Assembly (NCBI GenBank): GCA_044223975.1
Contig: JBGALI010000023.1
Location: 1-64,000, forward strand
DNA length: 64,000 bases
Reading direction: 5' to 3'
From: CAZCPB01 sp044223975
GTDB lineage: Bacteria; Planctomycetota; Phycisphaerae; Phycisphaerales; UBA1924
Made by a program: the position numbers and the translations under genes. Under the pieces are notes generated by a model. That model was not told where the DNA came from and did no database searches. It worked only from the letters and a program-made list of their open reading frames with translations. This document shows, one piece after another, positions 24,680 to 32,343 of the stretch. Each line of letters opens with the position of its first letter. The stretch's first letter is position 1.

Positions 24680-25281
24680 TCGCCGTACCTCCGCGACAGC
24701 GACCACGCCCCGGAGACGAGCGCGACGAGCACGGCGACGGCCGTCCCCCCGTGGACGGTGGTTGCCGCCGGGTGGTAAGAGCTGAACTCCGTGGCCTCGG
24801 CGTTCGCTTCCACGGTCTGTCCCTCGCGCGCCAGTTGCCAGTAGGCCCTGAGGTGCGGGTTCATCCGCGGCGACAGAATCATCAGATTGCAGGCCACGAG
24901 CACCACACCAGCGCCGACGCCGAGCGTTCGGATCGCCGTGGCCGCCCGGCGCGGTGCTCGCGCTACGCCGGCGCCGATCAGGCGCAGTCCGAGGGTCAGG
25001 AACGCCAGTGCCGCCGCGCCCAGTTGGATGAAATCGGCCCAGATGAAGATGTTCGACTGCGCCCGTCCCGCGGCGAGCTTCCAGTGCTCTCCCCCGAAGC
25101 CCGCAAAGTCCGGGAGCCGCGGGTCGAGCTCGCGCATGGTGGGGAACATGATGGCGGCCGAGACGGCGCCTGTCATGAGCGCTCCAAGCCATACCGCCAG
25201 AGCCACCAGGTGGATGGTCTCGCACACGGCGGTGGAACGCGGAGAAGACTCGGCGTACGAAGCGGGTGTCGAAGCACTCAT
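24676..25281 (-). CDS. DUF4149-like four-helix membrane protein
   Basis: 201 residues with four hydrophobic segments (CETIHLVALAVWLGALMTGA, WADFIQLGAAALAFLTLGL, IRTLGVGAGVVLVACNLMIL and GGTAVAVLVALVSGAW). An Arg/His-containing loop (SPRMNPHLRAYW) follows the third. Layout resembles DUF4149 membrane proteins of unknown role. It overlaps the nth start, so the two are translationally coupled. It is divergent from the TIM-barrel gene. Confidence 0.6.
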   Translation of the reverse strand: MSASTPASYAESSPRSTAVCETIHLVALAVWLGALMTGAVSAAIMFPTMRELDPRLPDFAGFGGEHWKLAAGRAQSNIFIWADFIQLGAAALAFLTLGLRLIGAGVARAPRRAATAIRTLGVGAGVVLVACNLMILSPRMNPHLRAYWQLAREGQTVEANAEATEFSSYHPAATTVHGGTAVAVLVALVSGAWSLSRRYGE

Positions 25282-25372
25282 GCGTGCATGGTACCACCGG
25301 ACGCCGCGGCCCCCGTCCGACGCCCAACCCCGTCCGATCGACGCGAGCCGCGCACCGCGGCTACAACACTCC

Positions 25373-26167
25373 GTGGATCTGCAACTTCCCATCAGCATCT
25401 CTCTCGCGGGGATTTCAGGCGCCGGCGCTCTGGCGTCCGGCGGCGTGCGCGAACAGGTGATCGCGTGCGCGGCGCTGGGGTTCCGTGCCGTGCAACTCGA
25501 TGCCGCGGCACCGGGCGTGCGGGCCCGCGAGCTTGACCGCTCGGCGCGGCGGGACTTGGCCGCACTTTTCCGCCGGCTCGGGCTGGCTTTCTCGGGGCTC
25601 GACCTCTGGATCCCGCCCCCGCACTTCACGGACGTTACGCAGTCGGACCGCGCGGTTGCCGCGGTGGAAGCCGCGGCCGGGCTGGCGTCGGATCTGTCGG
25701 CGCTCGTTGCGGCTCCCGCCGCTGAAGGACTCGGCGGGCGACTCGTGTGCGTCACGCTGCCGGGATCGTGCCCGGGGGATGTGGTTACGCACCTGAGCTC
25801 GGCGTGCCAGGTGCAGGGCGTCACGCTGGCGGACCATGCGTGGCCGGCGCGCGAGAGTGTGGGGCCCGTCCGCATCGGCATCGATCCGGCGGCGATCATC
25901 TTCGCGGGAGCGGACCCGGTGATCGAGGCCGCGCGGCTGAAAGAACCGCCCGCCACGGCACGCCTTACCGATCTTTCGCCGGCGGGTCGGGTCGAGCCGG
26001 GATCGGGCCTGGGGAGGCTCGACCGGGCGGCGTACGAGGCGGCGCTCCACGCCCGCGGCTATCGAGCCTGCCTGGTGGCCGATCTGCGCGGATTGCCGGA
26101 TGTCCCCGGCTCGGCGCGGCGCTTGGCGCGGCTCGTCACTCGGATCGACGGAACCCGCGCGGGGTGA
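25373..26167 (+). CDS. Sugar phosphate isomerase/epimerase-like TIM-barrel protein
   Basis: 264 residues from a GTG start at 25373. The pattern VREQVIACAALGFRAVQLDAAAPGVR...LARLFRRLGL fits the xylose isomerase-like TIM-barrel superfamily (AP_endonuc_2). The metal ligands expected in active members (Glu, Asp, His sets) are not all evident: ADHAWPARES and GIDPAAII are the clearest counterparts. Substrate unknown. It converges on yebC. Confidence 0.55.
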   Translation: MDLQLPISISLAGISGAGALASGGVREQVIACAALGFRAVQLDAAAPGVRARELDRSARRDLAALFRRLGLAFSGLDLWIPPPHFTDVTQSDRAVAAVEAAAGLASDLSALVAAPAAEGLGGRLVCVTLPGSCPGDVVTHLSSACQVQGVTLADHAWPARESVGPVRIGIDPAAIIFAGADPVIEAARLKEPPATARLTDLSPAGRVEPGSGLGRLDRAAYEAALHARGYRACLVADLRGLPDVPGSARRLARLVTRIDGTRAG

Positions 26168-26185
26168 TCACGTCGCGCGAGCGGA

Positions 26186-26953
26186 TCACACGTCGAGTTT
26201 GGCCAGTTCGTCGTCGGGGATGTCAAAGTTCGTGTAGACCTTCTGCACGTCGTCCAGTTCCTCGAGCGCATCGACAAGCTGGATGTTCGTCCGTGCCGCG
26301 GGGCCGCGTACTTCGACCTTGGTCTGCGGGATCATCGCGATCTGCGCTTCGACGATGGTGAAGCCGGCCTTCTCGATCGACTCCTTGATCCGCTGGAACT
26401 GGAACGGGTCGGTGAGCACGGTGTACACGGCGCCGTCCTCGTCCGGGTCGTCGGGGGATTCGACGTCGAGCGCCCCGGCGTCGAGGGCGGCCTCGAGCAG
26501 CCGGTCTTCCTTGATGTCCGCGGCGGTGACGACGATCTGCCCGCGCGAGTCGAAGAGGTACGCGACGCAGCCCGTGAGGCCGACGTTCCCCGAGTGTTTC
26601 GTGAAGGCCAGGCGCACATCGCCCACCGTGCGGGCGCGGTTGTCGGTCAGCGCGTCGACGAGCACCGCGACGCCGCCGGGCCCGTACCCCTCGTAGCGCA
26701 CCGGCTCGTAGTCCTCACCGCCGCCGCCGCCGGCGCCCTTCTTGATGGCACGCTCGATCGCCTCGCGCGACATGTTGGCGTAGCGGGCCTCGTCGATCGC
26801 GTACCGCAGCGGCAGGTTGAACGCCGGGTCGGGGCCGCCGTGCTTGGCGGCGACGATCATCGCCTTGCCGACCTTGGTCCACACCTTCTCGCGGCGCTTG
26901 TCCACGACCGCCTTGCGGTGCTTGATCTTGCTCCATTTGTTGTGGCCGGCCAA
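26186..26953 (-). CDS. yebC: YebC/PmpR-family protein
   Basis: 255 residues with the family opening MAGHNKWSKIKHRKAVVDKR and core ARYANMSREAIERAIKKG, YEGYGPGGVAVLVDALTDNR, and FTKHSGNVGLTGCVAYLF. Members act as DNA-binding regulators or, for some, help translation through polyproline stretches; which applies here cannot be told. It follows the large TPR gene on the same strand, 25 nt after its stop. Confidence 0.93.
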   Translation of the reverse strand: MAGHNKWSKIKHRKAVVDKRREKVWTKVGKAMIVAAKHGGPDPAFNLPLRYAIDEARYANMSREAIERAIKKGAGGGGGEDYEPVRYEGYGPGGVAVLVDALTDNRARTVGDVRLAFTKHSGNVGLTGCVAYLFDSRGQIVVTAADIKEDRLLEAALDAGALDVESPDDPDEDGAVYTVLTDPFQFQRIKESIEKAGFTIVEAQIAMIPQTKVEVRGPAARTNIQLVDALEELDDVQKVYTNFDIPDDELAKLDV

Positions 26954-26978
26954 CGGTGGTCTCCAGCACGCCGTGCGC

Positions 26979-29900
26979 TCAGGTGCCCCGGCGCTTGGCG
27001 ATCACAGGCGTCTCTCCCGCCTGCGCGGCGCGGAGCTTGGAACGGATCGCCTCCAGTTCGCCGGTCGCGCGGGACATGGCGTCGGGCGAGATTCCCTGGG
27101 CGCGGCGAAGCTCCATGACGTCGGCGGCGGCGATCTCCTCGGCCTGTTTCCATGCGGCGACGGCGCCGTCTTTGAGCCCCGCGGCCCACGACGCGTCGCC
27201 GAGGTGGTCGAGCACGGTCGCGTTCTTGGCGCCAAGCTCTGTCGCCGCGGCCTTCTTGAACAGCGTGACGGCGCCCTCTCGCGCCGGAGGGCCGGCGTCG
27301 TCGAGGTAGATCCCCTGGTTGTACCGCACCCAGCCGAGGGAATCGATGATGTTGGCCTCGGAGGGGAGCCTGGCGTACGCGCCCTCGATGAGGGACACGG
27401 CCCGCTCGAAATCGCCGTTGTTTTCCAGCAACTGGTAGCCCCAGTCGTTCATCGTCCACGCGTTGTCCGGGTCGAACGTGAGCGCGGCCTTGTACGCGGT
27501 GGCGGCAAGGTCTGAGCGGTTGCGGAAGGCCAGCTGACCCCCAAGCCGGTACGCGAACTCGGCGCGGAGCTTCGCGTCGTCGGCGGGAATGCGGAGCGAC
27601 GTGTCGCGGTACATGCGGCGAAGGATCGCCTCGATCTCGGCACGCCCGCTCACGTGAGCGAGCAGCCAGTCGAGATCGTCGTTCTCGCCCTCGAGGATCA
27701 CGATCCGGACGAGCTGGAACATCAGCTCCAGGTTCCGATCCTGATTGTGCTCCGCGTACAGGCGGAGGAACGGGATCGCACGCCTGGGCTTTTCGGTCTG
27801 CAGGTACACCAGGGCCGCGGCCTTGTACATCTCCGCCGCCAGGCCCGGGTGCTGGACGGCGCCGAGGTCCACGGCGCGACGCACCGCCGCGGGGTCGTCG
27901 TCCACGCGCGAGGCGAGCACCGCGATACGGAAGGCGTGGAGCTGCGGCGAAAGCCGTACGTCGCGGGACGCGACCTCTTCGAGCAAGGCCGCCGAGGAAG
28001 CGTCGGTCAGCAGGGGTCGCTCCGCGTACTTCGAGGCGACCCGCGTGAGCATGGCCGCCAGGGCCTCCTGCTGGTCATCGGTCAGCGTGATCGTGCGGGG
28101 CACCGAATCGCGGAGCACGGTCAACGCCTCGTCGCGCTTGTCGGTCCGCACGAGCAGATCGACCAACTGCAGCGACGCGCCGACGGTGCGAGGCTCGGGA
28201 CGTACGCGCGCCAGCGCCGCGGCGTCTGCCTCGTCGCGACGGGAGAGCCCCTCCCGGAGGATGGTCTCCCGCATCACCGCCAGCTCGTCGACCGGCCGGG
28301 CTTTGAGTCGATCGGCCAGCAGCGACTCTGCCCCGGCCGCGTTTCCCTCCGCCCAGAGCACGCGAGCCAGCGATGTCCACAGCCAGCGGACTTCGGGATA
28401 GGTCGCGATCTGGGCGCGGAGCCAGGACTCGGCGGTCGCAAGCGCCGCGGGGTCCGGCGCCCGTGCTGCCGTGGTCGGTGAGGGCGCGGACGAGCGGCGA
28501 TCCCAGATCGATGTGAGCAGCGAGCCCGCGTCGGCATCGGCGATGTTGTCTTCAAGAAGGCCGAGGAGCAACTGCTCGGCCTGCGTGTCGAGACGGCGAT
28601 CGGCCAGTTCCTGCGCCGCAGCAAGGCGAAGGACACGCGCCGCCGGCGCCGCATCGCGGATACCGCGGATGACGTCGGCCAGCTTGTTCTGATCGGCCAA
28701 GGGGCCCGCGGGCGAGTAGAGGCGGAACAGACCGGCGTACGGGCGTTCGTCGTGGGGATCGGCGGCCAGCGCGCGGCGCAGATAGGTCTCGGCCTCATGA
28801 GCCTGGCCCGTCGCCGCGCACAGCCCCGCGGCCGCGACAAGCAGATCCACACGGCGCGCGTCGGGCACCCCCGCGTCGGCCAGGGCGGATCGAAGAATCT
28901 CCAGTGCCTCGCCTCCCCGCTGGAGCGACAGCGCGGCCCGGTACAGCGCACGGGTGTCGGCGTGCGGGAGCGTGCGGAGGCGCTGGTACCCGGCGTCGGC
29001 GGCGTCGTACCTCCCGCAGGCGCCCGCCAGCACCGCCTCACACTCGGGGCCCGCGGATTCGAACGGAGGCTTCCATGCGCGTCCGATGACCAGAGACGCG
29101 CCCTCGCGCGTCATCCCGAGCTTGGCCAGCAGGATTGCACGGAGCGCGACCGCCGCGTCGTCGTCGCGTTCGGCCAACCGGGCCAGGAGCGGGTCTGCGT
29201 CGCCCCCGCGCGCCAGTGCTGCGTTGGCGCACTGATCCACGGCTCCCGGCGCACGCTGCACCAGCCGCGTCAGCTCGTCGGCGAGGCCCGCGGCATCCAG
29301 GCTCGGAGAATCGACCAGGTCGGCCAGCGCCGCGCCGTCGTCGGGATGCTCGGCCAGGTGCGCCAGCAGCACGCCCGACCCACGCGAGCGCCCCAGCGCC
29401 GCGGCCTGAGCCCGCGTGAGCGCGCCGGCGACGGAAGGAGTGATGCCCGGGCCGATGCCGGATCGAATCTGGCCGAGGCCGTCGGCCAGGGCGGGCCCCG
29501 CGTCGGTCCGCTCCGCGAGGAACCGGATCAGCGTGATCGTCCGTTGGTCGGGGAATCCGTGCGACCGGTCCACGTACTCGAGCAGCGTCAACGCCGCTTC
29601 CGACGGGCGGCCGCGGCGCAGGCTCACGTGCACCAGGCGAGGCATCGCGGCGCCCTGGTCGAGCGAGGGCGAAAGGGACGACAGGGCGTATGCCTCTGCC
29701 GCTTTGTCGTACTCGCCCAGACGGCAGTACAGGTCCCCCAGGTCTCGCAGCATGTCCCCGCGCCGGCGCAGGAGTTCGCCGAACTCAAGGCGGAGGCGGG
29801 TTTGCGAAGAGAATTGTTCTGGGAAGTCGAGGGCCGCGTCGAGCGCCTCGGCCGCGGCGGCGTGGCACTGCAGCGTGGTCAGCGCGTCGGCCAGATCCGC

Positions 29901-30623
29901 GTTGATCAAGAACGGCAGGGTCGGGTCCCCAAGCTCGGGGTCGGCGGCGCGCGCCGCGGCGAGGAACCGCACGGCCTCGGTCGCTCTTCCGCCCCGTTGC
30001 GCCTGGCGGCCAAGCTGCCAGAGTGTTCGCGCTTCGCGCAATCCGCGCCTGATCGCCTGGCGGTAGGACGACGCGGCCGCAAGGCGTTTGCCCTGCTGCA
30101 GCTGGGCATCGCCGAGCTCGCGCCACACCGCGCCCGAGGTTGGATCGAGCCGCGAGGCGGACTCAAGGTCGAGGATCGCGGCGCCGACATTGCCGGCGAG
30201 CAGCTTGGTGCGGCCGGAAGCGTACAGGCGAAGGGCTGCCGCCCTGGTGCCGACATCGGGCGACGGCGGTGGGCTTGCCTCGGGTTCCACCAGGTCGCCG
30301 CGCCCCAGGCGATCCAGTGTCGCGGAGAGAGAAGCCAGCGCGGGCGAGTCGGGGTCGGAGCGGTCGAGCGGCTCGACCAGGCGCGCATCGAGCCCGGGCG
30401 GGGTGGGCAGCGCCTTGGCTTCGTGCACCGGCCGGGCGGCTTCGGAGCGTGCGAGCCGCTCCACAGGGGCGAATCTCGTCGACGAGCCGGTCGTGCCTTC
30501 CTGAGCGCGGGCCTGGGGCGATGCGGACTCGGGCGGTGCGACGCTCGCCGCGCACCCTCCGAAGAGCGCAAAGAGCGCGATCGCGGAAGGGCCGGCGGAA
30601 CGTGAGCGAGGGAGGCGGGTCAT
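26979..30623 (-). CDS. Large TPR-repeat protein, probably exported lipoprotein
   Basis: 1214 residues. The N-terminus (ALFALFGGCAAS) has a hydrophobic stretch ending in a Cys that could be a lipobox, so membrane attachment is possible. The rest is almost entirely helical tetratricopeptide-like repeats, recognisable as AVWRELGDAQLQQGKRLAAA, EAETYLRRALAADPHDERPY and DNAWTMNDWGYQLLENNGDF. It is a protein-interaction scaffold with unknown partners. It lies downstream of the nusA-rbfA genes on the same strand, 52 nt after the HhH gene. Confidence 0.8.
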   Translation of the reverse strand: MTRLPRSRSAGPSAIALFALFGGCAASVAPPESASPQARAQEGTTGSSTRFAPVERLARSEAARPVHEAKALPTPPGLDARLVEPLDRSDPDSPALASLSATLDRLGRGDLVEPEASPPPSPDVGTRAAALRLYASGRTKLLAGNVGAAILDLESASRLDPTSGAVWRELGDAQLQQGKRLAAASSYRQAIRRGLREARTLWQLGRQAQRGGRATEAVRFLAAARAADPELGDPTLPFLINADLADALTTLQCHAAAAEALDAALDFPEQFSSQTRLRLEFGELLRRRGDMLRDLGDLYCRLGEYDKAAEAYALSSLSPSLDQGAAMPRLVHVSLRRGRPSEAALTLLEYVDRSHGFPDQRTITLIRFLAERTDAGPALADGLGQIRSGIGPGITPSVAGALTRAQAAALGRSRGSGVLLAHLAEHPDDGAALADLVDSPSLDAAGLADELTRLVQRAPGAVDQCANAALARGGDADPLLARLAERDDDAAVALRAILLAKLGMTREGASLVIGRAWKPPFESAGPECEAVLAGACGRYDAADAGYQRLRTLPHADTRALYRAALSLQRGGEALEILRSALADAGVPDARRVDLLVAAAGLCAATGQAHEAETYLRRALAADPHDERPYAGLFRLYSPAGPLADQNKLADVIRGIRDAAPAARVLRLAAAQELADRRLDTQAEQLLLGLLEDNIADADAGSLLTSIWDRRSSAPSPTTAARAPDPAALATAESWLRAQIATYPEVRWLWTSLARVLWAEGNAAGAESLLADRLKARPVDELAVMRETILREGLSRRDEADAAALARVRPEPRTVGASLQLVDLLVRTDKRDEALTVLRDSVPRTITLTDDQQEALAAMLTRVASKYAERPLLTDASSAALLEEVASRDVRLSPQLHAFRIAVLASRVDDDPAAVRRAVDLGAVQHPGLAAEMYKAAALVYLQTEKPRRAIPFLRLYAEHNQDRNLELMFQLVRIVILEGENDDLDWLLAHVSGRAEIEAILRRMYRDTSLRIPADDAKLRAEFAYRLGGQLAFRNRSDLAATAYKAALTFDPDNAWTMNDWGYQLLENNGDFERAVSLIEGAYARLPSEANIIDSLGWVRYNQGIYLDDAGPPAREGAVTLFKKAAATELGAKNATVLDHLGDASWAAGLKDGAVAAWKQAEEIAAADVMELRRAQGISPDAMSRATGELEAIRSKLRAAQAGETPVIAKRRGT

Positions 30624-30675
30624 GCGTTCAAGTGTTGGCCGATGGAGGGAGTGGTGCCAGAGCCGGGTTCAAAGA

Positions 30676-31392
30676 TCATGATTGGGCGCGCTGCTTCTTT
30701 GAGCGTGGCCGTGACGGCTTGTCCCCAGCGGGGTGCTCGGGCTTGCGTTCCTTCCGGGCGGTTCCCTCGTCGGACCAGAGCTGGAGGAGCAGGTGCGTAG
30801 GGAGGGCCTCGGGCGCCCGCACGTGCCTATCGAGCCACGAGGCCGCGCTCTCGGCGGTGGCCCCGGACTCGACCACGCCCTCGGCGACGAGCAGGGCGAC
30901 CAGGCGCTCGTCCACGGGAACGGCGTGTCCGCCCAGCGAGACCACCAGCACGCGCGACGCCACGTACGGCGGCACGCCCTCAAGCGAAGTCAGGTACGAG
31001 AGCGCGTCGCGCTTCGGCGCGTCGGCCAATCGGGCGAACGACATGGCGTGCTCGCGCTTGTACAGGTCGGTCAGCGCGGCGTGCAGGCGCTCGGTCCGCT
31101 CCTGCGCCCGGGGGTACCGCTCGCCCATCAGCTCCGAGAGCTCGTGCGGCAGGCAGACCCGCAGCTCGTTGTAGTCCACCACGCACTCACGGATCCGGCG
31201 CAGGGCCGCGCGGGCTTTGGCCGTGGTCGATTCCCACATCAGGAACGAGAGCAGGAACTCGTCGAGAACCGCGTCGGCCCACTCCGGGACCGGCGCCAGC
31301 GACGAGGCCGGCTCGGACGCCAGGTCGGGGTGCTCCGAGCGGAGGCGCTTGAGCAGAGAGGTCAGGCGGCGGGTGGGGTCGGTCGAGGTCAC
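30676..31392 (-). CDS. HhH-GPD-like protein lacking the catalytic lysine
   Basis: 238 residues. The segment SYLTSLEGVPPYVASRVLVV (132-151) aligns with the helix-hairpin-helix of endonuclease III-type glycosylases, and AVPVDERL aligns with their catalytic Asp motif (VDTHI; Asp161 here). The bifunctional Lys position is Tyr143, and no Fe-S cysteine cluster is visible. It may be a monofunctional glycosylase, a DNA- or RNA-binding derivative, or inactive. The start overlaps the rbfA stop by 4 nt, so it is co-translated with translation genes. The C-terminus is Lys/Arg-rich. Confidence 0.6.
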   Translation of the reverse strand: MTSTDPTRRLTSLLKRLRSEHPDLASEPASSLAPVPEWADAVLDEFLLSFLMWESTTAKARAALRRIRECVVDYNELRVCLPHELSELMGERYPRAQERTERLHAALTDLYKREHAMSFARLADAPKRDALSYLTSLEGVPPYVASRVLVVSLGGHAVPVDERLVALLVAEGVVESGATAESAASWLDRHVRAPEALPTHLLLQLWSDEGTARKERKPEHPAGDKPSRPRSKKQRAQS

Positions 31393-31811
31393 GCGGAGGG
31401 CTCTCCCGTGGTTGCGTCGCTGGCGTCCTGCGGCGCGGGCGAAGGGGTCTCGTCCCCCTCCTTGGTTTCGCGCTCCTCGCGCACACGGTCCAGAGCACGG
31501 AGGACTCCCGCTTGCTTCTTGGTCGACGTGTCGGCCTTGAAGTGGAGCGTCGGGATCGCCCGGGCGCGGATGGCCTCGCCCAAGGCGTGACGCATGTGCG
31601 GCGCGGCGGAGACGAGCCCGTGAAGAGTGAGCTCCTGGCGCTCCGCGGGCAGCACCGAGACGAGCACGGTGGCCTCGCGACCGTCCTGGCTCAGTCGCAC
31701 CTTGGTGACGGTGATGAGGCCCCGAACCCGCGGGTCGCTGAGCCCGCGCTGGATCACGTCCTGGATCGCGCGGTGCAGGTCCGCGGCAAGCTGCTCGTGG
31801 CGCCGGCTCAT
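31389..31811 (-). CDS. rbfA: Ribosome-binding factor A
   Basis: Assists maturation of 30S subunits and 16S rRNA. 140 residues; the KH-like core reads LSDPRVRGLITVTKVRLS and ATVLVSVLPAERQE..GLVSAAPHMRHALGEAIRARAIPTLHF. It is followed by a charged, disordered tail of about 35 residues. The start overlaps the ylxP stop by 4 nt and the stop overlaps the next gene by 4 nt. Confidence 0.92.
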   Translation of the reverse strand: MSRRHEQLAADLHRAIQDVIQRGLSDPRVRGLITVTKVRLSQDGREATVLVSVLPAERQELTLHGLVSAAPHMRHALGEAIRARAIPTLHFKADTSTKKQAGVLRALDRVREERETKEGDETPSPAPQDASDATTGEPSA

Positions 31812-32215
31812 GATTGATCCTCCCCGGCGGCGTCCTTGCCGCGGCGGATCAGAGGCTCGTCGATCGCCGGGTCATGGCGGAACCGCGGGTCCTCGTCCCC
31901 GTCCCCGTCGGCGTCGTCTTCGCCGCCGCGCCCGTGCAGGACCTCGCGGGCGACGTCCCCCAGTTCCGCCCCGCGGAGCTCGCGCAGCTCGGTGGTGACG
32001 CGGTCGAGCACCTCCCCGATCCGGCGGCCATCGTTGCCGACGACCGCCAGCCCGAGCTGCGCAACCGTGTGCGATTCGAGCCGGCCGATTTCCGCGACGG
32101 CGCAGAGGTGCTCGCGATGCAGGCGGTCCTTGACGGACTGCACCACGCGGCGCTTGTCCTTGAGCGACGAGGCGTCGTGAATGAGGAGCTCGAACTGGAG
32201 GAGGCCGACGACCAT
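31808..32215 (-). CDS. ylxP: DUF503 (YlxP-like) protein
   Basis: 135 residues. VVGLLQFELLIHDASSLKDK and RRVVQSVKDRLHREHLCAVAEIG are the DUF503 signature. In many bacteria this gene sits between infB and rbfA, as here. Function is unproven, with a link to ribosome assembly suggested by context. The C-terminal tail is acidic. Confidence 0.88.
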   Translation of the reverse strand: MVVGLLQFELLIHDASSLKDKRRVVQSVKDRLHREHLCAVAEIGRLESHTVAQLGLAVVGNDGRRIGEVLDRVTTELRELRGAELGDVAREVLHGRGGEDDADGDGDEDPRFRHDPAIDEPLIRRGKDAAGEDQS

Positions 32216-32301
32216 GGGAAGACTCGAACCCGAAGAGCCACAACGACAGTACGCGTTCCGCGCCGGCACGCCGTGATACCTTCCCGGTGTCCGACGGAGC
32301 G

Positions 32302-32328
32302 AAGGGCCCCGCCCGGGCGCCGGGCCTT
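32302..32328 (-). terminator. GC-rich hairpin between infB and ylxP
   Basis: AAGGGCCC and GGGCCTT pair (one bulge) around a CG-rich loop just after the infB stop. It lacks a T-run. It could attenuate transcription into ylxP-rbfA or stabilise the infB message. Confidence 0.35.
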
Positions 32329-32343
32329 GCGTGATGCGGGGTC

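Noticed and set aside
24679..25956. Long minus-strand open frames running through nth and the DUF4149-like gene
   Set aside because: The extra residues upstream of the chosen starts are Arg/Pro/Ala-rich shadow sequence of the divergent gene; starts with overlap or family alignment were preferred.
32221..32250. T-arm-like sequence (GGGTTCGAGTC on the minus strand) near the start of ylxP
   Set aside because: No acceptor, D-arm or anticodon stem can be built around it, so it is not a tRNA.
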